The notes beneath the pieces were generated by a model. That model was not told where the DNA came from, did not search any database, and saw nothing but the letters and a program-made list of their open reading frames with translations. From Comamonas odontotermitis (GTDB lineage Bacteria > Pseudomonadota > Gammaproteobacteria > Burkholderiales > Burkholderiaceae_C), in NCBI RefSeq assembly GCF_014207855.1, contig NZ_JACHKZ010000015.1, positions 1 to 64,000 of the forward strand: 64,000 nucleotides of DNA, given 5' to 3'. Shown piece after piece: positions 7,137-14,643 of this stretch (position 1 is its first letter; the number at the start of each line of letters is the position of its first letter). A program made the translations under genes and the position numbers.

Positions 7137-7177
7137 TTAGCAAAGTATTGCTAATCATGCAAGCAAAACTTTGCTAG
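7137..7177. promoter_or_regulatory. left operator pair (OL-like) for the phage repressor
   Basis: Two sites, 7137-7154 and 7160-7177, share the form TTAGCAA-N4-TTGCTAA (the second is CAAGCAA-N4-TTGCTAG). The same form appears twice at 8061-8101. They lie at the start of the minus-strand left operon, as expected for an OL/pL region bound by the CI-like and Cro-like proteins. Confidence 0.75.
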
Positions 7178-7290
7178 AAAAATAGATCGTTAGGTAGGCT
7201 TGAGCTTGTCTGCTACAACTTTTGGTGAAGTGCCAGTGCAGCTTGCATGCCAGCCAAAATTGCGGTTGCAAGCCATCTGGCTATGTGGAA

Positions 7291-7309
7291 TACTGTATAT
7301 AAACACAGT
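7291..7309 (+). promoter_or_regulatory. LexA (SOS) box upstream of the XRE gene
   Basis: TACTGTATATAAACACAGT contains the full CTGT-N8-ACAG core and extended matches to the LexA consensus. It ends 26 nt before the ATG at 7335, so LexA would block the promoter of that gene until DNA damage. Confidence 0.85.
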
Positions 7310-7334
7310 TTTTCAACAAGCACGGAGAAGGCAA

Positions 7335-7622
7335 ATGATTGAAGATCGCAGGCAGCTATTTGGGGCACGTTTGCGCGAAGAGCGCAAGAAACTTGGCTTC
7401 TCTCAGGCTGAGGTGGCTGAGTTCCTGAATGTGGCTAGGCAATCGGTTTCTGCCTGGGAGACAGGGGCAACATGCCCTTCTGCTGTTCAGCTTGGTGAGT
7501 TAGCTGCGTTGTATTGCTGCTGCGCTCATCTGTTGCTATTTGGCGAGCCTTATCAAGGAAGCTTGCTCAGAAAGCTCATGATAGATACTTCGTTGGTCTC
7601 TCATCAAAAAGAAGTCCAGTAG
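7335..7622 (+). CDS. XRE-family HTH regulator under LexA control
   Basis: The start at 7335 has GGAGAAG 5-6 nt upstream, giving 95 aa. Residues about 8-62 form an XRE helix-turn-helix (LREERKKLGFSQAEVAEFL, then VARQSVSAWETG). The remaining 35 residues match no known dimerisation domain. The gene lies between the left operators and the CI-like gene, with which it converges (stops 30 nt apart). A perfect LexA box sits in its promoter. Because the CI-like protein lacks a cleavage domain, this protein is a good candidate for the SOS-induced switch that ends lysogeny, either as a competing repressor or an antirepressor; that is inference. Confidence 0.8.
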   Translation: MIEDRRQLFGARLREERKKLGFSQAEVAEFLNVARQSVSAWETGATCPSAVQLGELAALYCCCAHLLLFGEPYQGSLLRKLMIDTSLVSHQKEVQ

Positions 7623-7651
7623 CCACAAACCGCTGTAATTGGCGGTTGTCT

Positions 7652-8038
7652 TTAAGCGTGCTGTTTCTTTGCCTTCTCGTTCGCCTCGGCCGTAGGCTGT
7701 TGCTGTTTTGATGGGTTGCTGGTGAGAGGCTGCTTGCTCAAAGCTTTGTAGGCCTCTTCGATTCTCTCGTACACCAGACGCTGTATTCCATCAAGCGGTC
7801 GCACTAGCTCCCATGGCTCTACATCCAGAGCATTGGCGAGCATTTCCACTTCTGTAAGTTTTGCAGACCCTGGCTTCGCATCTTTCCCCTGCTTTCTTCG
7901 CTCAGGGTTCAAGTAAAGGCTGATTGTTGTCTGGCCAATCCCACATTTCTTTGCAAGCGCCATCTGAGTGAGCCCGCGCTTTTCCATGTGATAGGCCAAG
8001 TTGTCAGCTAATGCCTGGTTAAGTGGACTGGTTTTCAT
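7652..8038 (-). CDS. CI-like phage repressor without S24 peptidase domain
   Basis: The 128-aa protein has an N-terminal XRE helix-turn-helix (LAYHMEKRGLTQMALAKKC, then GIGQTTISLYLN, residues about 13-45), and VEMLANALDVEPWELV closes the domain. The C-terminus is a short helix and a Gln/Lys-rich tail. LexA-type CI proteins are usually over 200 aa with a Ser/Lys peptidase domain; none is present, so RecA-stimulated self-cleavage is unlikely. It is divergent from the Cro-like gene across operators at 8061-8101, the classic lambdoid layout. Confidence 0.8.
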   Translation of the reverse strand: MKTSPLNQALADNLAYHMEKRGLTQMALAKKCGIGQTTISLYLNPERRKQGKDAKPGSAKLTEVEMLANALDVEPWELVRPLDGIQRLVYERIEEAYKALSKQPLTSNPSKQQQPTAEANEKAKKQHA

Positions 8039-8060
8039 GCTTTAAGTTTGCATAACTTTG

Positions 8061-8101
8061 CTAGCAAAGTGTTGCTTGATGTTTTAGCAAAACATTGCTA
8101 A
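8061..8101. promoter_or_regulatory. right operator pair (OR-like) between cI-like and cro-like genes
   Basis: Sites 8061-8078 (CTAGCAA-N4-TTGCTTG) and 8084-8101 (TTAGCAA-N4-TTGCTAA, a perfect palindrome) repeat the 7-4-7 form of the left operators. The second ends 8 nt before the Cro-like start at 8110, so bound protein would cover that promoter or leader. Confidence 0.8.
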
Positions 8102-8109
8102 GATGGGGC

Positions 8110-8328
8110 ATGTCTACGAAATTTGACACTGCAATCCGTAGTCGCCTCGAGGCTCAAAAAGGTGAATGGCCAGACATCGCTAAGAGGGCGGGTGTCAGTC
8201 ATTCGTGGCTATCGCAATTCATGAGGGGGCTAATTCCAAACCCAGGAATTCGCACGCTCGAAAAGCTGGATGCAGTCTTGCCCACGCTTTCGCCCACCCC
8301 TGAGCAAAAGGAGATGGGTCATGGTTGA
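8110..8328 (+). CDS. Cro-like HTH protein
   Basis: The first rightward gene after the operators encodes 72 aa starting MSTKFDTAIRSRLEAQKGEW. A helix-turn-helix runs through WPDIAKRAGVSHSWLSQFM and RTLEKLDAVL. Size, position and orientation fit a Cro- or CII-type early regulator. The leader is very short. The stop overlaps the next start by 8 nt. Confidence 0.75.
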   Translation: MSTKFDTAIRSRLEAQKGEWPDIAKRAGVSHSWLSQFMRGLIPNPGIRTLEKLDAVLPTLSPTPEQKEMGHG

Positions 8329-8626
8329 AAGCGCACAACCAAAAAACACAGGTAGCTCTGGCCACCTGCAGTACTACACCCCCGTTCTCTTGCGCGGTGT
8401 GAGCCCCATGCGCAAAACCGGTTGGTGGTGCGTGTCGTTTGAGGCCGAAAACGGTGAGGTCGTTCGTTTGCGTCTGTCCGCTGCCGATGCATCCGCGCTG
8501 GTAGAGGCGGGCTACCGCGATCTGGCTGACGCGGGATGCACTCTCCAATTGGATGCTTCGCCGCTCAAATTTGTCATTGATGAGCTGCAGCAGGACAGCA
8601 GCATTAAGGAGGCTGTCAATGCGTAA
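8321..8626 (+). CDS. hypothetical early prophage protein, 101 aa
   Basis: The ATG at 8321 has GGAG 7-8 nt upstream and overlaps the stop of the Cro-like gene. The product has a beta-rich core (GWWCVSFEAENGEVVRLRL) and a C-terminal helix. No family is recognised. It is the second gene of the rightward early operon. Confidence 0.7.
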   Translation: MVESAQPKNTGSSGHLQYYTPVLLRGVSPMRKTGWWCVSFEAENGEVVRLRLSAADASALVEAGYRDLADAGCTLQLDASPLKFVIDELQQDSSIKEAVNA

Positions 8627-8813
8627 TCCAATTCGGATCCAAAAGTTCGCGCACTGGGTAGCTCGAAAGCTGTTTATCGTCGGTGGCGTGGTGCCCATGG
8701 CAGCTTTGGAAAAGCTCCGTACCCACTCCACGCCCATCGTCGCTGCAGATACCGCGCTTGAACAACATTTTGCCAACTGGTCTACAAAACGCGCTTTTGT
8801 AGTTACCGAATGA
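8619..8813 (+). CDS. hypothetical early prophage protein, 64 aa
   Basis: The ATG at 8619 has GGAGG about 6 nt upstream and overlaps the preceding stop by 8 nt, so translation is coupled. The protein begins MRNPIRIQKFAHWVARKLF and is helical with no recognised motif. Its last 11 nt overlap the convergent gene at 8803-9012. Confidence 0.65.
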   Translation: MRNPIRIQKFAHWVARKLFIVGGVVPMAALEKLRTHSTPIVAADTALEQHFANWSTKRAFVVTE

Positions 8814-9012
8814 CGCGGTGCATGTCCATGAGCAGAGTTTCTAACGTCGTATTGCCTTGTTCTTCGGCTTGTTTGGTCAGTCGCGCTATGGCTTCGGCCA
8901 TTTTGGCGCGTTGTTCTGGCTCTAGCGCGTACGCCATGCTGAGGGCTAACGCCCCCATGCCGCTGACGATGGCATTCATGGTTTCGGCGTTGGCTGGGAA
9001 TTGGTTTTTCAT
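8803..9012 (-). CDS. antisense-oriented small prophage protein, 69 aa
   Basis: This minus-strand gene sits inside the rightward early operon. The start at 9012 was chosen for AGAGA about 6 nt upstream. The product is helical (MAYALEPEQRAKMAEAIARL, then TLETLLMDMH), which looks more like protein than the plus-strand frame across the same bases. Transcription from it would oppose the early operon. The role is unknown. Confidence 0.55.
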   Translation of the reverse strand: MKNQFPANAETMNAIVSGMGALALSMAYALEPEQRAKMAEAIARLTKQAEEQGNTTLETLLMDMHRVIR

Positions 9013-9089
9013 GCTCGTTCTCTTTGGTAGTTGTGTAGGAGCTGCCATCGTATGCCAACGTTGGGCGGGCACCTATACCGGGAGCTGCA

Positions 9090-9284
9090 ATGCGTGAGTT
9101 CATGGCTTTGCTCCATGGCCTGTTGGCATATATCGGCCTAGCGATTTTTGCGCTTGTTGTGGATGTGGATACAGGCCGCGCTGATCCGCGCGCATGTGTA
9201 GCACTTGGCCTAGTCCTTTGGGCTGTTTCAGTGGTAACTGGCGTGGCAGTGTGGTTGGTAGTTGGGGGCGGTTCATGCCTCTAA
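9090..9284 (+). CDS. small membrane protein, 64 aa
   Basis: GGGAG lies 5-6 nt before the ATG at 9090. Two hydrophobic segments (LLHGLLAYIGLAIFALVV and CVALGLVLWAVSVVTGVAVW) with a short charged loop make a two-helix inner-membrane hairpin. The stop overlaps the start of the CII-like gene. Such small membrane proteins in early operons are often superinfection exclusion or host-modifying factors; none is recognised here. Confidence 0.7.
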   Translation: MREFMALLHGLLAYIGLAIFALVVDVDTGRADPRACVALGLVLWAVSVVTGVAVWLVVGGGSCL

Positions 9285-9811
9285 GTATGGGCATCAACCG
9301 CCGCGCGTCATATGTTGGCGATGACGATGTGCCCCACATTGCGGGCCAAGACATCTTGGATGTTGCGTACCAGACCGCCCATGGCTATCTGGGCGGTGTG
9401 TCTGCTTTGGCTGTCCGCATGGGCGTGGTGCCCGGCACCCTGCTGAACAAAGTGAACCCCAACAACAACAGCCACCACCTGACATTGCGTGAGGCGGTGG
9501 AGATGATGGAACTATCTGATAACCCAGCACTGTTGCAAGCGATAGCAGCGCGCCTGGGCTACACGGTCATCCCTGCTGTACCAGACCAGAGTGAAGGTGA
9601 TCCAGTGCAGGCCATGGCCGAGTTCGGTATAGCGCAGGGCGACTTTATGAACTACGTGGGCCAGGCATTGGGCAATGGCCCACATTGCACGGCCAATCAG
9701 GTGCGGGCGGTAGATGAGATGGCCAGCCGCTTCATTGCCGTGGTTGGCCACACCGTGGCTATGGTGCGCCGCCGTATGCGCAAGGCGCCCAAGCACTTTG
9801 CGGACCAGTAA
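9275..9811 (+). CDS. CII-like phage regulator (CP76 family)
   Basis: The 178-aa product has the CP76/CII pattern of phage regulators: DILDVAYQTAHGYLGGVSALAVRMG, GTLLNKVNPNNNSHHLTL, REAVEMMELSDN, then LLQAIAARLGY across residues about 18-95. These proteins bind early promoters and influence lysis versus lysogeny. The C-terminal helical region may oligomerise. A second Met five codons later is an alternative start; 9275 overlaps the preceding stop. Confidence 0.8.
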   Translation: MPLSMGINRRASYVGDDDVPHIAGQDILDVAYQTAHGYLGGVSALAVRMGVVPGTLLNKVNPNNNSHHLTLREAVEMMELSDNPALLQAIAARLGYTVIPAVPDQSEGDPVQAMAEFGIAQGDFMNYVGQALGNGPHCTANQVRAVDEMASRFIAVVGHTVAMVRRRMRKAPKHFADQ

Positions 9812-9829
9812 CAGAGAGCGACTGGCCGC

Positions 9830-10204
9830 ATGAGTTTCTTCCCACCACTCCAGATCAATGCATGCGCGGGCGCAGGGATGTCTCACCCTGCACGCGTCTT
9901 AGTCAGCGCAACTGCCATAGGCACAAAGGAAGTTGTGCCCTTTGCGCATGCAGGGGTGGTGGGGCCTTTCTATCCCACAAGCAGGGCGGACCAGACACCC
10001 GCACCGAAGCACTACAAGACTATGAACCACCTCCAAACCCCGGCCCCCATGGTGTATGGGAAGGGCTGCATGCACGCGCATGTGTCAGTAACAACGGCAT
10101 CGGAGCGCGAGACGCGAACCAGCAAAAGGTACTCCCCCGCTCTTGGCGATGAGGGTAATTCGCGCCTCATCGCCTGGGTAGTCAGTGGGCCTGAAAGTTA
10201 CTGA
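9830..10204 (+). CDS. hypothetical early prophage protein, 124 aa
   Basis: This frame fills the space between the CII-like gene and the primase-helicase and ends 1 nt before the latter's ATG. The product is not obviously folded and has no recognised motif; another frame is also partly open here. Tight fit to the flanking genes is the main support. It may be a rapidly changing accessory gene. Confidence 0.5.
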   Translation: MSFFPPLQINACAGAGMSHPARVLVSATAIGTKEVVPFAHAGVVGPFYPTSRADQTPAPKHYKTMNHLQTPAPMVYGKGCMHAHVSVTTASERETRTSKRYSPALGDEGNSRLIAWVVSGPESY

Positions 10205-10205
10205 C

Positions 10206-12689
10206 ATGGCTGCCAACTACGATGATGTGTTGGGCCAACTGCAGGTGTTTGGCCTGCAGGTGGACAGCCTGGAGACCGGGAGGCTCCGACGTTGCCGTGT
10301 TGATGGCGAGGGCCGTGAGCGCAAGGGCTGGTACATGCTGCACGAGCTGCGGCTCGACAACGGCACCGATGTGCTGGTTGGTAGCTATGGCGTATGGAGA
10401 GGTGCAGAGAATAACGCGCAAAAGGTCGAGCTGAAAAAAAATACCCTCAGCCGCGAACAGCAGGCGGCCATGCGCGAGCGCCTAGCCCAAGATAAGCGCC
10501 GGGCAGAGGCCGCGCGCCGGGCTAACGCAGAGCGCGCGGCGAAGCGGGCCAGCCGAGCCTGGAAGGCGGCGGTCGAGCAGGGCAGCAGCGAGTACTTGAG
10601 CCGCAAGGGCATCGGTGGCCACGGCGTGCGCTACTCGCCCCAGGGCGCGATGGTGATTCCGATGTGCGATGCCCTGGGCAATGTGCATGGCCTGCAGATC
10701 ATTCGCGGGCGCGATGTGCTATCTCCCGATGGCCAAGAGCGGCGTGAAAAAGAATACTGGCCGGCTGGCCTGGTCAAGCAAGGCCACTTCCACCTGATCG
10801 GCGGCGTTCCGCAGGGCCTGTTGCTGGTGGGCGAAGGCTATGCCACCTGCGCCAGTGCCTACGAAGCGACGGGTATTGCCACGGCCGTGGCGTTTGACGC
10901 GAACAACCTAGCGCCGGTTTGCGCTGCGTTGGCCAAGCGCTACAAGGGCGTCAAGATCCTGGTGCTGGCCGACGACGACAACACCCAGAAATGCCAGGCT
11001 ATCGAAGAAAGCAAAACCATAGAAGCCGGGCGAACAGTCTTGTGCAAGGCCCCGGTTTGGCTGCCCGATGGACAGGAGTGCGAGGTATGTGGCCATCCGC
11101 ATAAGGCAGTTAATGCCGGCGTAAGCTGCGCCAGCGCAGCAGCGCTGCAGGTGAGCGGCGCTTGGATAGCTCCACGCTTTGCAGACCCGGCAGCCGTTCG
11201 CATCGCTTGGATAACTAAGGGCCGCAAGGCCAACGATTTCAACGACCTGCACCTGGCCGAGGGCCTTGTAGCCGTGCGCAGCCAGATCGAGGCCCGCCTG
11301 CTGGAGTTGAACTGGCGGGCTCCGAGCGCAGCGCCTCGCACACCACGCCGGGGGGCGGGGGAGAAGCTGGTGGATCTGACAGCCATCAGCGCACTGGATG
11401 AGTTGCTTGAACGCTATTCGCTGGTGTACGGGTTGGGTGACGTGGTGTTTGATCACCAGGAACACATTCTGGTGTCCATGGTGGACATGCGCAATTTGTG
11501 CATCGGTAAGGATCTGCACCGCACCTGGCAGGACCACCCCGACAAGAGCGTGGTGCGAGAAGAGGATGTGGGCTTCGACCCGGCTGGCTCGGACCCCGCA
11601 GTCAAATGCAACCTGTGGGGTGGCTGGCCCATGCAGCCCAAGGCGGGCAAGTGCGACCATCTGGTGCAGCTGCTTGAGTACATGTGCGGCGAGGAAAAGA
11701 ATGCGCAGGAGCTCTTTACCTGGGTGCTGCGCTGGCTGGCGTACCCGCTGCAGCATCCGGGCGCCAAGATGAAAACCACTATCGTTGTGCACGGTCCCCA
11801 GGGCACCGGCAAGAACATGTTTTTCGAGGCGGTGATGCGCATCTATGGCCGCTATGGTGGGGTGATCGACCAGAACGCCATCGAGAGCCAATTCAACGAT
11901 TGGGCGATGCGCAAGCTGTTCTTGATTGCTGATGAGGTGGTTGCGCGGGCCGAGTTGTACCACGTCAAGAACAAGCTTAAGACGATCATCTCGGGCGAAA
12001 AGATACGCATCAACCCCAAGAACAAAGCGGCGCACGACGAGCAGAACCACGCCAACCTGGTGTTTCTGTCCAACGAGACGCTTCCGGTTGTATTGGAAGC
12101 CGATGACCGGCGCCATGCGGTTATCTGGACGCCGGCCAAGTTGCCGCAGGATTTCTACGCCGGGCTCAAGCACGAGATCGCCAATGGCGGCGTGCAGGCG
12201 TTGTACGACTTTTTGCTGCACCTGGACCTGGGAGACTTCAACGATGGCACGCTGCCGCCGATGACCGAGGCCAAGCGAGACCTGATCGACCTATCCAAGG
12301 ATTCGCCCAGCAAGTTTGTGCAGGCGTTTGAGGACGGCGATATCGACGGCTTCCCCGGTTTGCGCGAGCCTAAGCTTTTGTCGCCCATGCTCAGCAGCGA
12401 TTTGTACGAGCTCTACAAAGCATGGTGTGCCCGCACAGGGCTCAAGGCACTGGCCCAGCCGCGCTTTGCCGCAGACCTCAAGCGTAAGCATCAGGTGCTG
12501 GTGGATCGCAAGCGCTACACCGTTACAGACAGCGAAGGCTTTTCACTGCGCGAGCGCGGGCCGGTGGCGGTGAGCTACTTCCGCGGCGGACACGAGCTGC
12601 CTGTGGGCGCGGTGGAAAAGGAATGGCTCAGCGAGCGCATCGATGTGTTCAACCGCGCAGTGCGCGACTTCATCGGGAAGGTGATGTGA
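10206..12689 (+). CDS. Toprim primase - SF3-like helicase replication protein
   Basis: An 827-aa replication protein. Residues about 200-300 form a Toprim-like domain (LLVGEGYATCASAY, then ILVLADDDN, catalytic acidic residues visible). The C-terminal half is a DUF5906/D5-type helicase with Walker A GPQGTGKN near residue 530 and Walker B-like LFLIADEV near 575. Together they would prime and unwind phage DNA, as P4 alpha does. The internal start MAANYDDVLGQ at 10206 is preferred over an upstream GTG. The candidate iteron origin lies directly downstream, a common pairing of initiator and origin. Confidence 0.85.
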   Translation: MAANYDDVLGQLQVFGLQVDSLETGRLRRCRVDGEGRERKGWYMLHELRLDNGTDVLVGSYGVWRGAENNAQKVELKKNTLSREQQAAMRERLAQDKRRAEAARRANAERAAKRASRAWKAAVEQGSSEYLSRKGIGGHGVRYSPQGAMVIPMCDALGNVHGLQIIRGRDVLSPDGQERREKEYWPAGLVKQGHFHLIGGVPQGLLLVGEGYATCASAYEATGIATAVAFDANNLAPVCAALAKRYKGVKILVLADDDNTQKCQAIEESKTIEAGRTVLCKAPVWLPDGQECEVCGHPHKAVNAGVSCASAAALQVSGAWIAPRFADPAAVRIAWITKGRKANDFNDLHLAEGLVAVRSQIEARLLELNWRAPSAAPRTPRRGAGEKLVDLTAISALDELLERYSLVYGLGDVVFDHQEHILVSMVDMRNLCIGKDLHRTWQDHPDKSVVREEDVGFDPAGSDPAVKCNLWGGWPMQPKAGKCDHLVQLLEYMCGEEKNAQELFTWVLRWLAYPLQHPGAKMKTTIVVHGPQGTGKNMFFEAVMRIYGRYGGVIDQNAIESQFNDWAMRKLFLIADEVVARAELYHVKNKLKTIISGEKIRINPKNKAAHDEQNHANLVFLSNETLPVVLEADDRRHAVIWTPAKLPQDFYAGLKHEIANGGVQALYDFLLHLDLGDFNDGTLPPMTEAKRDLIDLSKDSPSKFVQAFEDGDIDGFPGLREPKLLSPMLSSDLYELYKAWCARTGLKALAQPRFAADLKRKHQVLVDRKRYTVTDSEGFSLRERGPVAVSYFRGGHELPVGAVEKEWLSERIDVFNRAVRDFIGKVM

Positions 12690-12717
12690 TGCGCGTGGCC
12701 CCCGTTCGCCCTGTTCT

Positions 12718-12966
12718 GTGCGGTATGTGCGGTATGCCGTGCGGTATGTTGTGCGGTATTAAGTCATTGATTTTTAATGATTGTGCGGTATGTGTGGTAT
12801 CTGGCGTCCGACCCCATGCGCACACACCCGCACACACATACACATGCAGGCGTGCGCATGTGCATGGGTGCACGGATACCGCACATACCGCACATACCGC
12901 ACACGCCACTGTCCATGCAGTTTTGCTTGCGCCGCATACCGCACACCCGTACCCCACATACCGCAC
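12718..12966. repeat. iteron cluster, candidate replication origin
   Basis: Six direct copies of GTGCGGTATG (starts 12718, 12727, 12739, 12751, 12783, 12792; the last two-three bases vary in two) face five inverted copies CATACCGCAC (starts 12875, 12884, 12893, 12935, 12957). They flank about 70 bp rich in alternating CA/TG steps. The arrangement directly after the primase-helicase gene is typical of iteron origins. No gene is seen in 12690-12984. Confidence 0.7.
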
Positions 12967-12984
12967 AAAGAAAAAAGGACTGTT

Positions 12985-13260
12985 ATGGAAAGAGAGAAGC
13001 AAGCGAGGGTGCGTTGTACGGAAAGCAATGCGGCGGACTTCCGGCAGCTGGTTAGTGAGTGGCCGTCCCTGGCTGCCACGGTTGCCAGCTTGCAAAAGCA
13101 AGGGCTGTTCCCTGGTTTGCGGGGCATGCAAATCACGCTCACAGGCGATCAGCAGTTTGTAGATGGGGGTGTGGGTAGCCTGATCGGAGAAAACGGCTTG
13201 CTTGCCCGCGTGGCGCGTTCTGAGTGTGCAAAGGGGGGTAATGATGGCAATGCGGTTTGA
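12985..13260 (+). CDS. hypothetical prophage protein, 91 aa
   Basis: The ATG at 12985 follows AAAAAAGGA at proper spacing and is the first gene after the iterons. The product begins MEREKQARVRCTESNAADF, and residues 40-75 (LQKQGLFPGLRGMQITLTGD) look like a small helical then strand segment. No family is recognised. It overlaps the next gene by 20 nt. Confidence 0.65.
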   Translation: MEREKQARVRCTESNAADFRQLVSEWPSLAATVASLQKQGLFPGLRGMQITLTGDQQFVDGGVGSLIGENGLLARVARSECAKGGNDGNAV

Positions 13261-14032
13261 TGCGCGCATGACGGGCGCTGATGAAGTGCTGGCGACCCTG
13301 CTGGGCTTGAGCCGTGGTGGCGCAGCGCGTGCGTATGCCAAAGCGCTCAACGATGTGGGTTTTGCAGGGCGCGCTGCCATGCAAAAGGAGTTCGGCGAGG
13401 TGTTCAACCAGGTCACGCCCTACATCCAGAAAAGCGTGCGCGTAAAGATGGCTACCGCTGAGCGGCTGTCGGTCACCATCGAGCCGACCTACTACGGCGG
13501 CAAGGGCATCGATCCCCAACGGGTTTTGCAGGCGCAAGAGTTCGGCGGCCGGCGCCGCGACAAGCGCTCTGAGGTGGCGCTACGGCGCGTGGGCATTCTT
13601 CCCAACGGTTACCAGACTGTGATCCCCGAGGACCCGTTTCCTGGCAGCGTCGACCAGTTCGGCAACATCAAGGGCGCGTTCATCACGCAGCTGCTGTCGT
13701 ACATGCGTGCATTTGGCGAGCAGGGCTACCGCGCCAACATGACGGACAAGGTGCGCGGCAATCTCCACCGCGGCGGCAAGAAAGCCGAGGGCAGGCGCTA
13801 CTTTGTGGCCTACGGCCGCATGCGCGGCGACGCCAAGAGCGGCCACCTGGCCCCGGGCATCTGGGCGGCATCTGGCACGCATGGCTCCAACATCCGGCCG
13901 GTGCTGATGTTTGTGCGTGCGCCAAGCTATTCGTCGCGCCTGTCGATGGACAAGGTCGTGCAAAAGGCCCAGCTCGAAAGCTACCTGGACCGGCGCATTC
14001 GCTTCCGCTTCCGGGAGGCCGCAGGCGTATGA
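13241..14032 (+). CDS. late prophage protein, possibly tail-completion like
   Basis: The GGGG run 5-6 nt upstream supports a start at one of three closely spaced ATG codons (13241, 13244, 13250). The basic, 263-aa product has RAYAKALNDVGFAGRAAMQKEF near the N-terminus, which recalls lambda gpZ-type minor tail proteins, and a central GAFITQLLSYMRAFGEQGY. The location before the terminase rather than with the tail genes is unusual for that role. It overlaps the terminase small subunit start by 4 nt. Confidence 0.55.
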   Translation: MMAMRFDARMTGADEVLATLLGLSRGGAARAYAKALNDVGFAGRAAMQKEFGEVFNQVTPYIQKSVRVKMATAERLSVTIEPTYYGGKGIDPQRVLQAQEFGGRRRDKRSEVALRRVGILPNGYQTVIPEDPFPGSVDQFGNIKGAFITQLLSYMRAFGEQGYRANMTDKVRGNLHRGGKKAEGRRYFVAYGRMRGDAKSGHLAPGIWAASGTHGSNIRPVLMFVRAPSYSSRLSMDKVVQKAQLESYLDRRIRFRFREAAGV

Positions 14033-14643
14033 GCAACACCACCGATGACAAACTGGTGAGCCTGGCCGACCTGTCGCAGGCCCTGGGTTGCAAGCGCACC
14101 TACGCCTACCAGCTCCGCAAGGAAGGGCGCCTGGTGCCGGCTGATGATGGCAGCAAGCGCGTATGGCTGCGCGCGAGCATGCAACGGGTGCAGGACACCA
14201 AGGACCCCAGCAAGGCCGGGGTGGTGGCGCGCCATGCCGCTGCGCGTGGCGCTGGCATGACGCAGTTGCCTGACGATGACGCCGACGACGAGTTGGCGGG
14301 TGGTGCCGGAGCTCAGGATGCCGAAGGCCTCGCCGGTGGCTACGATTTCCAGTCGAGCAAGGCCAAGCGCGAGCACTTCGCAGCGGCACGCGAAGAGAAC
14401 GAATACCGCAGGGAGGCTGGTGAGCTGATCGAGGTGGCCGAGGCCAAGAGCGCCTTTGCCGACGCTGCAGCCTTACTGGGCGCCGGGCTTGATGCCATGG
14501 CACCCACCCTGGCACCGCAACTGGTGGGGCGCGATGAACTGGCGATTCGCAATGCGCTTCAAGATTACGCCGAAGAGTTGCGTGGCGAGCTGGCCGCCCG
14601 CATCGCCAAGGCCGCGCAGGAGTGGAGCGGGCATGCGGCTTGA
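14029..14643 (+). CDS. terminase small subunit (Nu1-like)
   Basis: The 204-aa protein begins with a winged-helix DNA-recognition domain (LVSLADLSQALGCKRTYAYQ) like lambda Nu1, followed by an acidic linker and a C-terminal helical region (AKREHFAAAREENEYRREAG, then VAEAKSAFADAAALLGAGLD) that contacts the large subunit. It recognises the phage packaging site. The genes before and after overlap it by 4 and 11 nt. Confidence 0.8.
   Translation: MSNTTDDKLVSLADLSQALGCKRTYAYQLRKEGRLVPADDGSKRVWLRASMQRVQDTKDPSKAGVVARHAAARGAGMTQLPDDDADDELAGGAGAQDAEGLAGGYDFQSSKAKREHFAAAREENEYRREAGELIEVAEAKSAFADAAALLGAGLDAMAPTLAPQLVGRDELAIRNALQDYAEELRGELAARIAKAAQEWSGHAA

Noticed and set aside
12718..12966. CRISPR array
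   Set aside because: The repeats are only 10 bp with 9-30 bp spacing and occur in both orientations; no cas genes are near.
12623..13162. Long plus-strand frame across the iterons
   Set aside because: It starts inside the primase-helicase gene and runs through the repeats, giving His/Thr/Cys-rich nonsense; repeated DNA explains the openness.
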